Shown: positions 1-15,513, numbered from the stretch's first letter. The stretch is DNA of 64,000 nucleotides from Mycteria americana (GCF_035582795.1 NC_134372.1:39160316-39224315), one strand, 5' to 3'. Program-made: numbers and translations. The notes: generated by a model from the letters alone, not told the origin.

Positions 1-3000
1 TTTTGAAGTCAGTATGACTATTTAAAAATGCAAAAAAAATTTAGCTTTCAAGGCACAGATATTAAATTTCAGTGTTGTATTCTGAGTCATCTGGTCCATA
101 TTTTGCTCAGGGAGTTCAGGAATCTGTAGTATACATTTGAGATGGACAGAGGATGAGAAAGAAGAGACAAGTATCTTACTTCCAAACATTGGCAACCTTT
201 ACTGCGGTAGTGGGGAGGCAACTTCCATGCCCAACACTGGGAAAGTGTGGATGGGCATGGCAGGCGCGGGACAGCCCTGTCTTCAGGAGGAGCCCTGGTA
301 TTTATTTGAGCTTTGGGAGTATGCAGGGTGGCTGGAGAATGGAGTGCAGCTGTGCCAGGTCCTGTCTGCAGGTGCCATGTGGCCACTGCAGGAGAGGCAG
401 CAGGGAGGCCTGCTCTTGTATTGCAGCCATGATGATCGTTCAGCTGTAAAGCAGCCAAATAGCCTTATGTCATACCAAAATTAAGGTTATGATAAGTCTA
501 TAGAGGCTGACACAATTCCATGTAATGAGCAGAATTGCAAGCCAGAGGTGGGGGAGACCCACTGTGTCAATACATTTCAGGGGGATTGGCTGTATTTTAT
601 TTTTTCCCCGCAGTTTGAACTCAGTCTGGCGGCATGCTGTGCAATTGCTGCTTTCATCATCTTGCCTTTTCTCTCTCAATCAGGTGTTTATCTCCCTTCA
701 AGTGTCGATATAGTTCAAAGTACATTTAAGCCCCAGTATTAACTCTAGACTCAAAAGAGTGCAGTAATGTCACTGGTATAAATGAAGGCTTTACAAGGAC
801 AATAGATATTACTGTTTTAATGCTGGCAATGGAGATGACTCATACTGCAGATTTTGTATTTCTACAGAAGCAAAGTATTAAATGCATGCAATTTCTGTCC
901 TTCCCAGTTATATTTCTTGTCAAGCTGTGCTATGTAACTTGATCTAATTTTACTAAGCCTGTCATTGTAGCAAGAACACCAATATTAACAACACTAAAAC
1001 TTGGTTTTCATGTTTTTGATCCTGCAGTCTCACCCATAAAGATGGGATTTTGGGTTGGTGTAGAGCCCACTAGTTTAAATAAATTTCTTTGTGTGCGTAA
1101 TGGTTTGATTGGGCAAATTAGTGCCATGGTCAAGGACTGCATTTGCTAGGATTCACTTGGAGTAGGAAATATGTCTGTCAGAATCTGTCAGATCTATAAC
1201 ATACCTTGCCTTGCCCACTAGCCAACCAACTGCATTTTGACTCTAAGGAAAATACAGTTCATCTCTCCGTGGGAGATATTTTTCTTTTTTTTCTTAAAGA
1301 AAAATAAAATAATAACTTACATATTTTTTTTCCTTATCTGTATTTACTTACGTCTCTTATTAGCTGTATGTGATGTAATTGTCATTTGCTAATTTAAACT
1401 GGTCTCTAATACCTTATGTTTGTGTGACTAGGGAAAAAAAAAAATTCCCTTAGCAAACCAGAGTTATATTTCGGCATTCTTACACTTCTTCCAAAGTAAA
1501 ACATTAACGTTAGGTGAAATGAGGCACGTTGCCTAATATGTTAATTATGGAGACAGATAATCATTAACTTTATTAAAGCTCTTGAGAATGATTCAGGATT
1601 ATAGAAAACAAATTATTTTATCTTTTTGGCATATATTTCTGTATTTTAAAAATACATAAATGCCTTGTGGATGGGATTTGAAAAATGGATGCAACAGTCT
1701 CAATTTTGTAAAGATGCTTACAGCTCTGACAAAATAAAAGATTTCACTTTTTAGGGTAAGCTTGCTGAAATATTTGAACGATTAACAGAACCTTACTATT
1801 TTCAATTTGAAAAAAATAGGAAAAAAAATGGAGTTTTTATAGTTTAAGAAAAAAAGGAACAGTGTGACAATTCTTACCTAACCTATATTTTTAAGACTTT
1901 GGATCTATTATCTGTCACTTGTACCAGAAAAGACATAGAACAATATTTGAAACACAGTAAAAAACCAAAGTTATAGTGGAGGTATTTGCTCGGGGAGACT
2001 AGAAATATTGGAGTAAGTAGTGCATATCCTACAAACAAGTAGGACATTTCTCTTCCTTGTACACCTGGTATTAGCATTAAATGCATTCGGATCAACAAGA
2101 CTACCACAAACTCCTCTGAGGAGATGCGAGGGGGACAAAGCTGAGCAGCTCTGAATTTGGCCTCTGCCATTTGGCAAACCTTCCCCTCCCTGATCTGTGT
2201 CAGCGCGTGAAGAACCCGGCAGGCACGCTGAGAACGTGGCAGTGTCCGTAAGGTCCTGCTGACTTGGTGTCATACAGCCTCTGTCCCAGGCTGGCCATGG
2301 TCCTATGTTGGAGTCATTTTCTGTGGGACAGTGAGAATGGAGAAGCACAAGTTTGGATAAATGTTTGGGTTTTAGCAGGCTTTTCTTCAGCACACCCCAT
2401 TTTTTGGTTTTCCTAAGTTTTGGCTCTCACTGATCAGAGAGGCTATAGTCGACGAGGAGCAGGAACTCTCAAACCACCAGCAACCTGTGACAAGTCTCAC
2501 CTTGAGGAAAGGGAGTAATTCCAAAGGACGGTGTCTTAACTAGTAGTTGCTTCCAAGCTCCACTTTGTTTTTTGGGGGGACAAGAGGGAACTTATTTACA
2601 GCCTAGCTAGAGGCTTAACTTTCTCTTCCTAAAGCTCGTGGAAAACTCACAAATATTGTTGGTTTAGAGCTTTCCCTTGACTTTGCATTGAAGGAAAGGA
2701 AGCAATATTGGGAAGGCACCAAAGGGTTTTGGGTGACAAAATCAAGCAAGGCAATGCAAGCCCAGAGCTCTCCAGTTTCTGTCAGCACGCTGATACTCGT
2801 GTCTGCCTTTGCCCACAGCCTGCTATTTCAGAGGTCTGATTTTTGCAGGGATAGCTGCTAATCTTCTTAGGCCTAACAGTATCATATGGAAGATGCTCAT
2901 ATACGTTCCTCTAATGTTGCGCCTTCCTCTTCTGCTTTGCTTTCAGGAACTAAGGCATTTGTGGTGAACACGTGGTATTTGGTTCAAGGAGTACTTAGTA

Positions 3001-6000
3001 AAGTCAAATCACGCCTTTCAAAGTTGGAAACCCAAAGTTAGACTCCCAAATCCATGTTGAGGCTGCTGCTTATGTTGGCTGGTTTTCAAGCATATGGAGA
3101 TACCTTTGGCTTCAGTGGTGGCTGCTGAATGCAAAGCACTATAAGAAGTCAGGCATCTCCTTTCAGAAATGTGGGTGCTTGTTTCAGACAATTTTGGCAG
3201 AACGAATGTGACAATGATGCTTGCGTATGGACTTAAAACAGAATCAAAGTTTTCCTTAAATCAGAATGGGGAAAAAAATCAGAAAATTATATGCCAATGT
3301 AAGAGAGAAAATACCATTTTGAAGTGAAGCCTAAGCTGTAGGTTTTGCATAATTGGAATTTGGAGTACATGCTGAAATATAGGAAACCCTGTATTTGTCC
3401 ACTCAACACGCTTTTCTTCTTACATGGAATTTAGCGGGCTTTCCTGTGTCTGAAGACCGCAGGTGTGATTACCTCTGGTTTCCAAGGGAAAATCTATGCT
3501 TCTGGCTGGAGAGTCCTGTATCTTGTTTGTGCATTTTGAAAGGATAAAATAATACTCACCAACATTCACATTTTTTACAAGGAAAGGTATAGCTTTCTCT
3601 GTGTGTACTGTGGAACAAAAGATTTGTTGCCCCCCCTCCCGCCCCAAACTGATAGATAAATCACATTCTCTTGTACTCTGCATTTCCTGTCTTTTTGTAA
3701 AATATTGCTTTTATAGGTACATGTAATGTTTGTTAGTGTGCAGAAGGCAGATGAGAGAGGAGAAGACTGACCACGAGACATTGAATGTTTTAGACAGTTG
3801 CTCTGTATAGCTGCGTTACTACAAAGTATTATCTTGACATGTGCTGGTTTGATTTTAAATAGTAGTAGGTGTTTCTTAAAAGGCAATGGGCATATGACGT
3901 TAAATTGGAACTGGGCTAAAGCAAACACAGGCTTTCTCCTTTGACAAGCTTACAGTCTCATTAGGGTAAATTACCCAGTACTGAGCTCCCTGTTTCTATG
4001 ATTAGATGGTTATTGGGATCCAACCTAATTAGTTTAAAGCTGGCTTGGGTATCTCTACACAACACTGTCGTTATTTCTGTGCTGCTGTGGAGACATAGTC
4101 TAAAGTCTTAATTTGAAATCCATTAAAGTCAAAGCAGCTCTTTCTGTTGGTTGAATGAGCTTTGCATCAGGCTGAAAACACGTCAAGAGTACAGTACAGA
4201 AAACAGAGAGAGCCCAGCAATGTGGTCCAGGCCTGGCATGTCTATTGGGATATAGTGCTGTGGAGAGGGTGCCGGGAATGCAGGCACGGGGTGGCAGGGC
4301 ATGGGGACAGCAGGCTGAGGGGCCAGGCCAGGGAGCTGGTGAAGGGGGCTTGCGTATAATGGAAAAGCACAGCAAGGAGAGGGGGAGAAATCAGAGCATC
4401 AGAGAGATGAGGGAAGACTTCTCAGGAGTTTTGCGCGTGATGGGAGAGACTTGGATTTTGTATGGAGGAGGGCAGAAGGGCAGTCTGGCACAGCTGAAGC
4501 AGCACTGGGTGGAAAAGCGCTCAGCCAGCGTTTCTGGGAGAGGCGGGCAAGCGAAGGCAGGGCTGACAGTGTGCCATAAACAGCACTACAGAGAACAGTC
4601 AAGGGACGTAGAAGCTTGGTGGGGGAGTAGACAGCACAACCAATCTGGTGGTAAATATAAAAGTCTTCCCTTTCCCTGTGCACGAAATGATTTGCTGCAA
4701 CTGACATGCTCTTTAAAGAAATCCAACCTGACAGGAGTGGGGGAGCAGCAGGTGAGCCCTAGGGGCTGGAACAGACAGTTGCTCTTCAGACTGGTGGAGA
4801 CATGAACATGCTAAGGGGTGATATACTTCCAAAAAAAAAAAATCTGAAAAAGCATAGCAAGCATATTTTAGGGCAGGGTGGAATGTTTGCTCAATTAACT
4901 AGTCAAAACAGGATTTCTTTGTGTGTCTTACAGCGCTGCAAAGGGAACTCCCTTTATGAGAATCAAATTCTTTGCCTGTATCTTCGTTACCCAACATATA
5001 CCATCTTCAGGAGCTTTACTAGCGGAAGCTGATCCCACTCTCTGTTGTGGAGTAAAGGAGCTCTGTTTTCTCCTGACCTGACTGGATGCAGAAACAGTAG
5101 GGGTGAAATTAGACAGCTTGCTCAAAACCTCTGGAGAACTTGCTATCATGGTGAACATCACAATTCTGTTCTGTTCATGTAGGTAGGACCATAAGTTTAG
5201 AAGGAATAACCTTTTCATCAAGCCTCGCCTGCTGCCACTGTGTCGTAGTTATGTCTGGAAAGTCCAGAATGGTCTTCACAACACCCACTCCACATGCTTC
5301 TACAAACCGCAGGTTGCAAAACACACCCTATAACAAACTTAAAACTATTAATCTTATGTAATAAGATCAAAAGCCGCAAACTGCCATGTCCCACTGGAAG
5401 ATATCTGGAACGAGTAAGAGATTCATTCTGCTCTTAGATCCTCGCATTAACATGGAACTTGTTAAGTGACATTCCCAGATTATCTGGAAAGCAAACTATG
5501 CACTACAGTACACAAGAAGACAAAACAATTATTGTCATGTTCCTTAACAATCTGATCTGAATTAAAAGCTTTCCTGATTTTGCCTAACCCTGTGCATCAA
5601 AGATGTTTAATACCATAAAGAGCATGAATACCCTGGCTATACCTAATGTTTGCTACTTCAGGGAAAAGGCATCAATTTTCCCTCTTCCACCAGAAGTCCT
5701 AAAAAGTCAAGTTATATGCAAAAGGGAGAAATATATGCAGTTTCCTAGCCGATTTTGGACAACAGGAGTACAGCACAAATATGGTGCAGCAAGCACAATC
5801 TCCTTAAGATTAAAACAGCACATTCAAACCAGACAAGAACAAAATAAGCAGACCAGCTTCCCTAAGCCTCTCACTTGGTCTCTTGTATTGGTGCTTGACA
5901 TTGTCTCATAACTCTTTTCTGAATCTTCTCTCTTTTTTCATTGCCTTCTTGAATTAAGGATATCAGAACCATGATATTTTTTTCAGGGTTTACACCAACT

Positions 6001-7343
6001 AAATACGCAGCAGGAATGTATCATCTCTGCTTTTATCCAGTGTTCCCACTTAGCACCCTGGGGATTGGGTAAGTCCTTTTGGCCATAGTGTTTCATGTGG
6101 TGCTAAGGTTGATTCCTGCTTCTCCTGCAGACCACCCCATCATGGAGGGAGTTACGGCCTGCAGTTTTCAGGCCAAATGCATAGACTTACATCTGACTAC
6201 TTGCAGTGCACATAGCCAGTTTACCAAGCAATTGCTTTGTCTCAGAGCCCCACTCTTATTACCATTTACCATTCTCAAACAGATGTGTCATCTGTGGATT
6301 TAATATCTGAACAGTTTATATTTTTTTCCAGTTTATACGTAAAGATACTAACAGCTCAGTGTGTGACGCCATTAAAAATACAGTCAATTAATTATGAGTC
6401 TCCATTTACAATTGTATTTGTGGACCCATCAGTGAAGTGGCTAAAAGGACTGAACTCCAGTCAGGTTAGTGGCAGTGGCTGTTACTGCTGCAGCTGCACC
6501 ACTGCTGGAAGTCAGTTTAGCTGTTTGCTTCTCACCCCTGTGAAGATCCTCCTGCTTGTTACCAGCGGCATTACCTGCAAAAACAAACCTGTTGCTTGTT
6601 GCGGTAAGGGCTTAGGCTCTATCCCACATCCAAACAGTAGAATGAGAGTGAAGACCTACTCTCCATGAGGCTGACCCGTCTCCATGGCCTCTCAAATGGG
6701 ATAAGGCCAAGAGAACCAGTCTAGTGCAAGTGCTGTGCGTGCCTTGGCCTGGTGAGACACAACCACTTCTGCTCGGTGCATGGGATAGCTTGAATCAGCT
6801 GTTTCACTGCTGATTCCTGAGCACTGGTAATGGACTACTGTGTTGCTTTGGCTCAGGCTGTTTGCAGGATCCTTAACGGGCAGGTGAAGTGTTTTTCCCC
6901 AGCCAGGTCACTTGGCCTGTCTTGTCAGTGTATAATTAGCACATTGCTAAAGACATGAATCTCCTTAACGCACAGGGAAGAGCTGTGGACTGACGAATGT
7001 AGAGTGATACTGTGCTGTACGTCTGTTTGCTGATCACTTTCAACGTGCAAGAGACCTCAAGAGAATAAATAAATACTGGTTTCCTCCAGAGAGGCCCATG
7101 CCACATAATGCAGATCTAGGCTGCATAACTGAGGGGACTTATTCTGGACTATTCACTGACTCACCGTAGAGAAGAGCAGCTCTTTCGTCGAGCGCAGGGT
7201 CAAGGCCAGGAAGCCCTTGAGACCCCAGCCTTTAGGGGACTGTGGTGTGATGAGATTGGGTTACTGCTCTGCTGCAGCCTCTGATAAGCCATTTAATCCC
7301 TTTATACATCGTTTTACCCTTGTGTTTCCATACACTATAGAGC

Positions 7344-7441
7344 TGAAAGTAGACAGAAAAAAGGATGGGATGATGCAATACTGCTATATGTTTTAAGAGA
7401 TGAAAGTAGATAGAAAAAAGGATGAGATGATGCAATACTGC
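7344..7441. repeat. 57-bp imperfect tandem duplication
   Basis: A unit beginning TGAAAGTAGACAGAAAAAAG at 7,344 recurs at 7,401 with a few substitutions, for example GACAG to GATAG and GATGGGATG to GATGAGATG. The second copy is recognisable to about 7,441. The period is 57 bases and the two copies are more than 90 percent alike over about 41 bases. This is seen directly; it looks like a simple local duplication in non-coding DNA. Confidence 0.85.
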
Positions 7442-10400
7442 TGCAATGAGGGCAATATCTCAAAATTGACATATTACCTTTACTGTTAACCATCTATTGA
7501 AGTCTGTACTCTTCAGAACTGAGGTTTTAGCCTCATTCCTGCTGTACCACAAGGAACAGGATGCCTAGGAGACTGAGCTACAGTGGATCCTGAGACTGAA
7601 GGCTGACCTGTACAGTTACATACTTATTATAGTCCTCAGATCTGAGGCCTGTAACAATTTTTATATATGGTTATATTTTATACATAGTCGTGCCACATCT
7701 CTAAAACAACTTAAGCTACTGCTGACTAGAGCCAAGTCCAGATTGTTATCAATGCCATGTGAAACTGTGAGGCTGAGTGGTGGGTGCTGACTGACAAGGT
7801 GATAGCATTGTTGCTGTAGCAACTACACATTACTAAAGAAACAGAAACATTTTTGGTGTCATTTTTGTCTGCAGAAAGCCCAGACAGTACAGCGTAGTTC
7901 GATGATCGGCCTGGGATGTGCAGAACCCCTTGCTTGTCTTGGTTTTTGGCGTTTTTCTTTTTCCAACAACTTGGCTTTTGACTTTACATTAATGAAAATG
8001 TGGGTGCTTTTGCCAACAGCAAGTGAACAAAATGTATTATGGAGTATGATAACAAAGAGCCTGGAGCATGCTGGCAGGTAGATGTTTTCCTTCCCTAGTA
8101 CAGCAGCAAACAAAAACGTGTGTCTACAGCCAGAGTCTGATTTTGAGTGCTTGCAGAGGGCACGTAGGGAACAGTGATGGGGCAGTCAGCCTACAGTCAC
8201 TTTGTGAATCGCATTTTTTTCCATTTAGTTTAATTCTGTCTCTGTATCCTTAGGACTATAGCAGCCACAGCTGTTTGACATGTGGGCAATCATAGGCCTT
8301 GTTAATGCTGGTGAGTAGGGTAAATGCTTTCTTTCATAGCAAGCAGAAAAATAAATGAAAAGCCTTTTCTAGAGTCATAGCAGAAAGCAATAAGGAGCTG
8401 GAGGCAATGGGATGACCTGAAGTCAACTGGGGGGTTGCTGGAGAATTTCTCTGAGAGTGGTGGAAAGCATACAGGGGTCAGGGACTGCCGAGCTGCAGCT
8501 GTGTGGGTGGGAGTGCACAGCAGGGGAAGAGAAGGTAGGAGGTAAGGGAAGAGGTTCTGGGCAGAAGCAGAGAGAGAGGATTTCCTGAGACACAGGCCTG
8601 ACTATAATAGGTGGACTTGGGATTTGTACGGTAAGTGGCTGTTTGTTGTTATTAGCACTGGGTATGTGTATCAGAGGAGTAGGGTTTGGATATGTTCCCT
8701 TTAAATAAGGAGAGTTGCACCACAGAAATACCTGATCTCCATTTCTAGCTTCTTACTCTGGAGTGGTGCAGCCCAGTGCTGAGTGGTTAAAGACAGATAT
8801 AGGCAAAATAGCTTTTGCAGATTTAAATTTCTTCAGGCAACACAGACATTTTAGAAAGTAAACAATTAAGCAATTGAATGTTGGGTTTGTTTTTTTTTTA
8901 GAGAAAAAAAATCCTCTAGAACTGGCAATTATTTTGATTTTCTGATCTCACAGATAAGCATGGTTGGTGGTTCTTCTCTCTACTCCACCTAAACATACCT
9001 CATGCACACAGATATGTAACCTGGCTTAGCCTTCATTCATTCAAAAGTGAGAGAAGTTCCCAAAGTCCATTAGCTATAACATGGGAAATATGTAAGCCTT
9101 TCTAATACACTTGTTCTTTAATTTATAAAACACCATTCTAATAATACTGTCTGAAGACATAAAAAAAACTTATTTATGGTCTTTGCTTTGGCTTCACTTG
9201 AGTATTCCAATTTTTAGATATAATTTCACTAGGGGAAACAGTGGCTTCTAGTTGTGGCCACTTGACAGTTGCTCTGTGTGTTGCCCAAGAAATATTATAT
9301 TGTTTCTTTGATTTGGTAGAACCCTATGGACTAACCTGAGGTTGAAAAATTTTTTTTTTACTTGTTTTAATATATTTTAGTTTATTTCTGGTTCACATTC
9401 CTTCTGACGCTGCCCTGGCTACCTTTATAAACATCTGAACTGTTACTCTGTTTTCAGATACAAAGAACAATAGCACTTCAAGCGCAGTGAAGATACCAAA
9501 TATTGATCTGTCCCTTGAATGCCAGAAAAGCTCAGCAGGAGGTGTACAAAATATTTCTGAAAAACGATAGCTTATCACCTGCAGACCTGGAGATTGCTGT
9601 CTATTATTACAAAGACTTGCTGGGGGGCTCCAGTGACCTCCAGCCTTCAGCTATTTGTGTCTCTTCCAAGGCAAAGAGAAAAAATCTCAACCCTCTCCAC
9701 AATGTTTGCATTCACCTCATTTCCTGTGTCTTTCACCTAAGTTTACGGAGGTGCACTGCAATACATCAGCCACAGTGATGCAGCAGCATCAAGTTTTCAC
9801 AGCAGTGGTGGAACCTGATGCATGAGCTGCTTTCAGAGTAAAGATTTAGCTGGCTTGTTTACACCCTTGTAAATATCCCTATAACTTAATCAGGTGGGGT
9901 GGGTTTTGGAGATGTGACCCTTGCTGTATAATGTTATTTGATTCCTGTTTAAAATCAAGTTGCACCTGAATGCTAATTTGCACTGTGTGCTCTGATGTGC
10001 TAATTATTTCCCTGTTATAAACATGCTTGCATTACTCTGGGGATACCAGAAACATTAATGCTGCTTTTCCAGTCAAATTTGGCCCCATGGGGACAGTGAG
10101 GGTTTCTGTTTGCTCTCCCTGCTTGTAGGGTGGCAGTGGCGATGCACCACTGCCGAGAGGGGCACTCGCAGCCTCTCAGGCCACCACAGGAAGCTCAGGG
10201 AGCTGGAAGAGTCACTGTAATCTCCAGAGTCATCCTTTTTGGAGAAATAGAGACTACTTCTATTTTGGCCTTTGCTTTTTCTTTTGGACAGTTCATGTGT
10301 GGTCCCGGCATCCCCCTTCCCCAGTTCTTGGGGCTCTGCCCCAGTGTTTCCCAGAGTGAGAATGGGTCTGGGCTAATGGCCTCTAATCAGAGAATGAGCA

Positions 10401-13400
10401 GTATGGTGTCTGAGTGAATGACTGAGGAGCATTTGAACCCTGAGCTTGTAGTGGAAGGTGAAACAAAAAGTGATCTGTGACTGGTGAATCTGCCATGTAA
10501 CGAAGCATGCTTGCGAATGCCCATACCAGACAGCCCTTTAGGACTGTGCTTGCAGGACCCAAATCTTAAGTGCAATGTTCCTGTGTGTTGTGGAAACAGG
10601 TGGTACAGCACTGCGGTGCCAGTGCTGCTCCGTGGCGTCACACAGGTTTTCTGTCATGCCTTCACATTTTTTTTGTTGTGGCCATGAGGTAGTAGTGAAT
10701 GATAGTATCTCTCAGTTCCCCCTTTTACCTTCATAAATCTGGGTGGTAACTGTTATAACAGTTCACCAGACATTAAATTCAGCTGGAATAGCGAACTCTT
10801 TAAAAGTTTTTAAAGTTTTTTTAACTTTTTAAAGTTTTGTATGGGTACATGGTGGTGTTCAGTCTGTGTGTGTACCTGGTTGGGGAACACGGTAGGAGCT
10901 GTTGCCAGACCTTGGCTGTCCTAGAAGGCTTTTGGATGAAGAAAAAGCTATTCTTTTTTTCTCCTGGGAAGAGATATGAGGTAGAAGCTTCTAGTTTAAC
11001 AGCTGTAAATTGAAAGTGTGCCTGTCCCTTGTCCCACTCCTAGGAAAGGTGGTGATACTCTTGGTCTTCCTTTTTTCTGGAGAGAAAATGGGTGGAAGGC
11101 AGTATTTGGGATGGGGTAGGTTCAACTCTCTGCTTGGTAGGGAAGCCTACCTGATGAGCAGAGGGAGAAACGAGCTAAGCACGCTTGAACTGGGTTTCCT
11201 TACATGCTTGCGAAACTTAAACATACCGACACAGAAGGTAGGCTTGAGTGAGCAAAATGGTCAATCTCTGTGTACAGCATAAATCCACATAAAATTACTT
11301 TTTTTTTTTTTTAACTTCCATGGTTAAAAATGTTATGTATCAATGTATATTACGTAGTAAATCTCTTCCGATCCAGCTGACTTTTTATGCTCTACTGCTA
11401 GCCATGCTTTAGCTACTTTCACATTCAGGGTGGTATCTCTGTTCTGTTGCCTTTAGTACAGAACTACGTATCTTGTGGTCCTTTTAAAATGTCACATCAG
11501 TTACTATCACAACTTGGGTTTTGTCATATTGGTCTGGTTTGACTTACTCAGTCCACTTCAATACACTCATTGCTCATACTTGTAGTGTTCTCAGGACTTT
11601 GCTAACATTTCATTCAAATTGTTAGTCTGAATTAGCCATCTACGTCAAACATGGGGTCATAGTCATCCCTACTGTGACCCACAAAAAATTAATGGAATAC
11701 CAAACCTGAGCTTATCCCAGTATGGTCAGAGTCTGCCACTGAGAAAAGGTTTTTTTTTTTAAATTGTGGAAAGAGGGTAGTTTGAACAGCTGCTGAAGTG
11801 CCTCTGGCTTCCCTACTGCAATTTTCTAAACTTAAAATTAAAAACCAAACAAACAAATGCCCAGAGCTTCAAATCTCTCTCTTCTTCTTTTTTTTTTTTT
11901 TTAACACAAAAATTACATATTCCCTTGTGGTTACTAGCTCCTGAGAGAATTTAATTTAACTCTTACTTTTACATTTCTAATAACTTGTTTTTGTCTCCTG
12001 TATAAAAATGATCAGTCCTTGGGTAAATTGCTCTGAGAATTAAAAATTTTTTTTTCTTCTGTTTTACAATAGAGGGAGCTCTAAAGAAACTTATCTTTCT
12101 GTAGAAAGAGTAAACAGACTGCATCTTCAAACATGCTTGAGAAAACAGCAACATCAACATGCATGCCCCTTATGATGGGTATACATGGGCACATTCATGT
12201 TTCAAAGTGAAGTCAGGCCAGCCTTGAGTTCTCTAACACAAGTGTGTTTTCATTGATTGCCGTGTAGAGGCTACCCAGTACCTTTGTCTTGCTTGGTGGG
12301 AGTCACTCTGGAAAACTCATTTTACAGTACTTCTCCTCTCAGGATGCCTGGGGGCTCTGCTCCTGGTATTGCTGTACCAGGGAGCTAGGTGGGCTTCATT
12401 AAAGGAGATTTACAGTAGAGCATATATGTCAGGATGGGTGCTTTTATATGATTGAGTGCTGGACCTGCAACTTTAATGGAAAGGTTAATTCACATTGATT
12501 AGAAATCACGCCCTGCGAGGTTGGTAGTGACGAGTGGACTAGTTATAATAAACTGTGGTGACAACAATGCTGAAGTGTTCCTATGTGGAAAAGCAGACCA
12601 GCGGGGTGGTTATGGTGCTGGCTGGAACGTGGGATTGCTGCCCCTGTGGCTTTGAATGTCTTATTTAGCTATCCTCTTCCCTGTGTACAAAATGCATATC
12701 AAAATTTTTATCTTTCATACTTTAAAGATAGAAATGTATTAGGGGCCAGGCTGGTACTGAGTGTGTAAGTGCTGTGTGTAAAGACTGGGTCTGGTTTTAT
12801 CAAAACCATCTGTTGACAATATATACTTAATATCTGGCAGGGACCTATGGATTTTTTTTTAACTGTATTTGTATATGCAGTACCTAGAAGCACAAGACCA
12901 AGTTCTTCCAAAAATCATTTTGATTTACACTTTTGGGAGGAAAAAAGCATAACATTTCTTAAAATAGTTGTTTTACTGTTACAATGCAAATATGCATTTG
13001 GCTGTGTTATTAAAGCTTTTTCCAATGGGTTTCTTTCCCCAGACACACAGGGAAATAGATTTGACAAAAATTACATATGCCATCCAGCCTTGCTACACCA
13101 TTAACTTTTAGAAGGAGCAGGGTGCTGTTTATGGACTTGGTATACCTTTGTTTTCATAAGATCATCTTTGCTGTATTCCTTGAACCAAGGCTCTTTATTA
13201 GCAATCACATATTAATTATCTTTCAGAGACTGTTGTACTAAAATGAAATTACTCTTTTTCTAAAAAAAAAGAAAAAAAAATTAAAAAAACCCTGCTCCTT
13301 CCCCAGTTCACAAGAACTCTTTAAAATATAACAGTGCAGCAATCTGTACATCCTGCTGACTTGTTCATACTAGAAATCTTTCTCAGGAGTAAAATGGCAA

Positions 13401-15513
13401 ACAAAGGCTATATACTAAATTTTTGTTCTTGTAAGTCTTCACCTTTGGGCTAGTGTGACACTTATTTTCTGGGTTTTTGTGGGGTGGTTTTTTTTTTTTT
13501 TTAGTCTGCCAGCTCTTGATACAGCAGACATTGATGGTAAATGTTTGTCAGCTGGAAGGTGACCATACATCAACATAAAGAATTTCAGATGTGATCACTT
13601 TAGCTTTCTATTTTTGGCCTGTACAATTCTGTAGCGTTTTAAAGTGTGGTCTGCTTTGTATATTGAATCATATGATTAAAGAATGCCGACTTCTATACTA
13701 TTCAACTGAATTTGAGTTCTCCCCCCGCAATGGTGATTGTAGAAGGCTTTTATTGTTCTCTTCAAGTCAGGCTCTATGCAAGCAAAGGTCAGACTGCAGA
13801 CATAACTGTATTAACAAAACCACTTGCTAGTAGAGAGTGTTTTGCCTGTAAACCGATACAAGGTAGGTTGATTTTAAAACAAACAGTATTTTTTTACTCA
13901 GGATAACCTGCATGTATTCTTAGACATTTTGTCCATTACCACATACCTGTATGTGCAAACTGCAGGAATGGGTCTTGTTTTGGGAAGAGGTATTTCATGA
14001 GTGCTTCCTTCGAAGTTTCAGGAGTGTTCTGTACTTGCACAGCGGCAGCTCCAGAGCTGAACCTGACACCTCACAGGGCGGAAACAGCAGGAAGGCTTTC
14101 TCTGTGATCCTCATCTGGCTAGCTATAATTATAAAAGCTTGGTTTGAGGGAACACTTGTATCACCACTGCTCGGAGTCTGTTGAAATTGTCTTAGGTAAT
14201 TCGATACATTTTGTCCTTAAAACCTTGGTGGGCTCTTTAGCTCGCATGCACAATCAAAAACCGGAAAACTTCTACTGAAAGAGAGTCTGTAGTTAAACAA
14301 CGTAAAATATGCGTTGCAAGTGGGGCAATGACTGTGGCCAACGTGAACAATTTGGAAAAGAGCAAACCCTGGCCTAGGTCCGCTCGTCCAGGCAGGAGGA
14401 GGAGGAAACGTGAATCTGAGTGGTGAGTTCAGGGCAGAAGGGCTGGCGCAGCCTCCTGTGCTGATCTCTCGTCCTCTGCAGTGCTTGCAGGAATGCTCTA
14501 ACTGCAAGATGTAGTGATGGGGGAATTTAAGATTCTTGAGTTTATCCTGAGGAAAGGCTTAGCCAGGAGAAGTTTTTGACTGTCAGCTAATAAGCGGTTG
14601 TGACTGTGACACATGACATTCACTACATATTTTAAATTCACTACTTTATTGTGCTCAACCAACTTTCAGTTTAATAACACAGAGCTGTTAAGGAGGGAGC
14701 AGTGGTACAAAAACTTTAATGAGAGGATAATTTGAAATAGGTCTACAGATGTCTGCCTAACTATGCAAAACTGGTATCTGTCCTGGAGCAGTGTACTCTA
14801 TATGGTCATTTGTATCATTTATAGTAACTATTCAGTTCTTATAACCACAAGCCTATCAGCAGGCTTTCAGACAATATTTTTAAAAACACATAATAATAAA
14901 TCCCAGTTGGCAAGGAATATCTTCTTTTAGCCTTTTAAACTATTTCTTTTCAAGACCACAACAATGTACAGCTTTGCAGAAATGTCAGGTTTGAACAAAG
15001 TCCATGTTCTTTGAACAAAAACCCTCCTTCAATACTAGAAAATAGGAGTAGGCAGAAATCTCTTCCAAGTTGCGTGTTTCAAATTTCAGTTTGCTGCCAA
15101 GGACAAATGGAGGCACCAGGCTGGTGCCTGTGCCCTTGTTTCGGCTGGTTTGCATCACCTGAGCATTGCCTTGCTCTCTCGCAGCTGTGCTCAGGCAGTG
15201 CCTGCCTGGGGGCTATGCTGGAGGAGACACCTTCCTCTACCGAGTTACCCTGACCCACGAATAAAACCTGGCTTGTTGTCCATGTTGCTTTTCTACTAGT
15301 CGATGTCTGAGAATATGGTTGTGCTTTTCATAAAAGTCAAACGTGTAACTGCAGGCTTTCTCAGATACTGCAATGTATTTGTGGAGCATAGGCCCTTGCA
15401 AATCACTATTATACAGGAGAATACAATTTAATTTTGCATATGTGAACTAGGGTGTTGTGTTTTTTTTTTTTAAGATCAGGCTGATATTAAGAATATGCCT
15501 TTCATATTTAATT

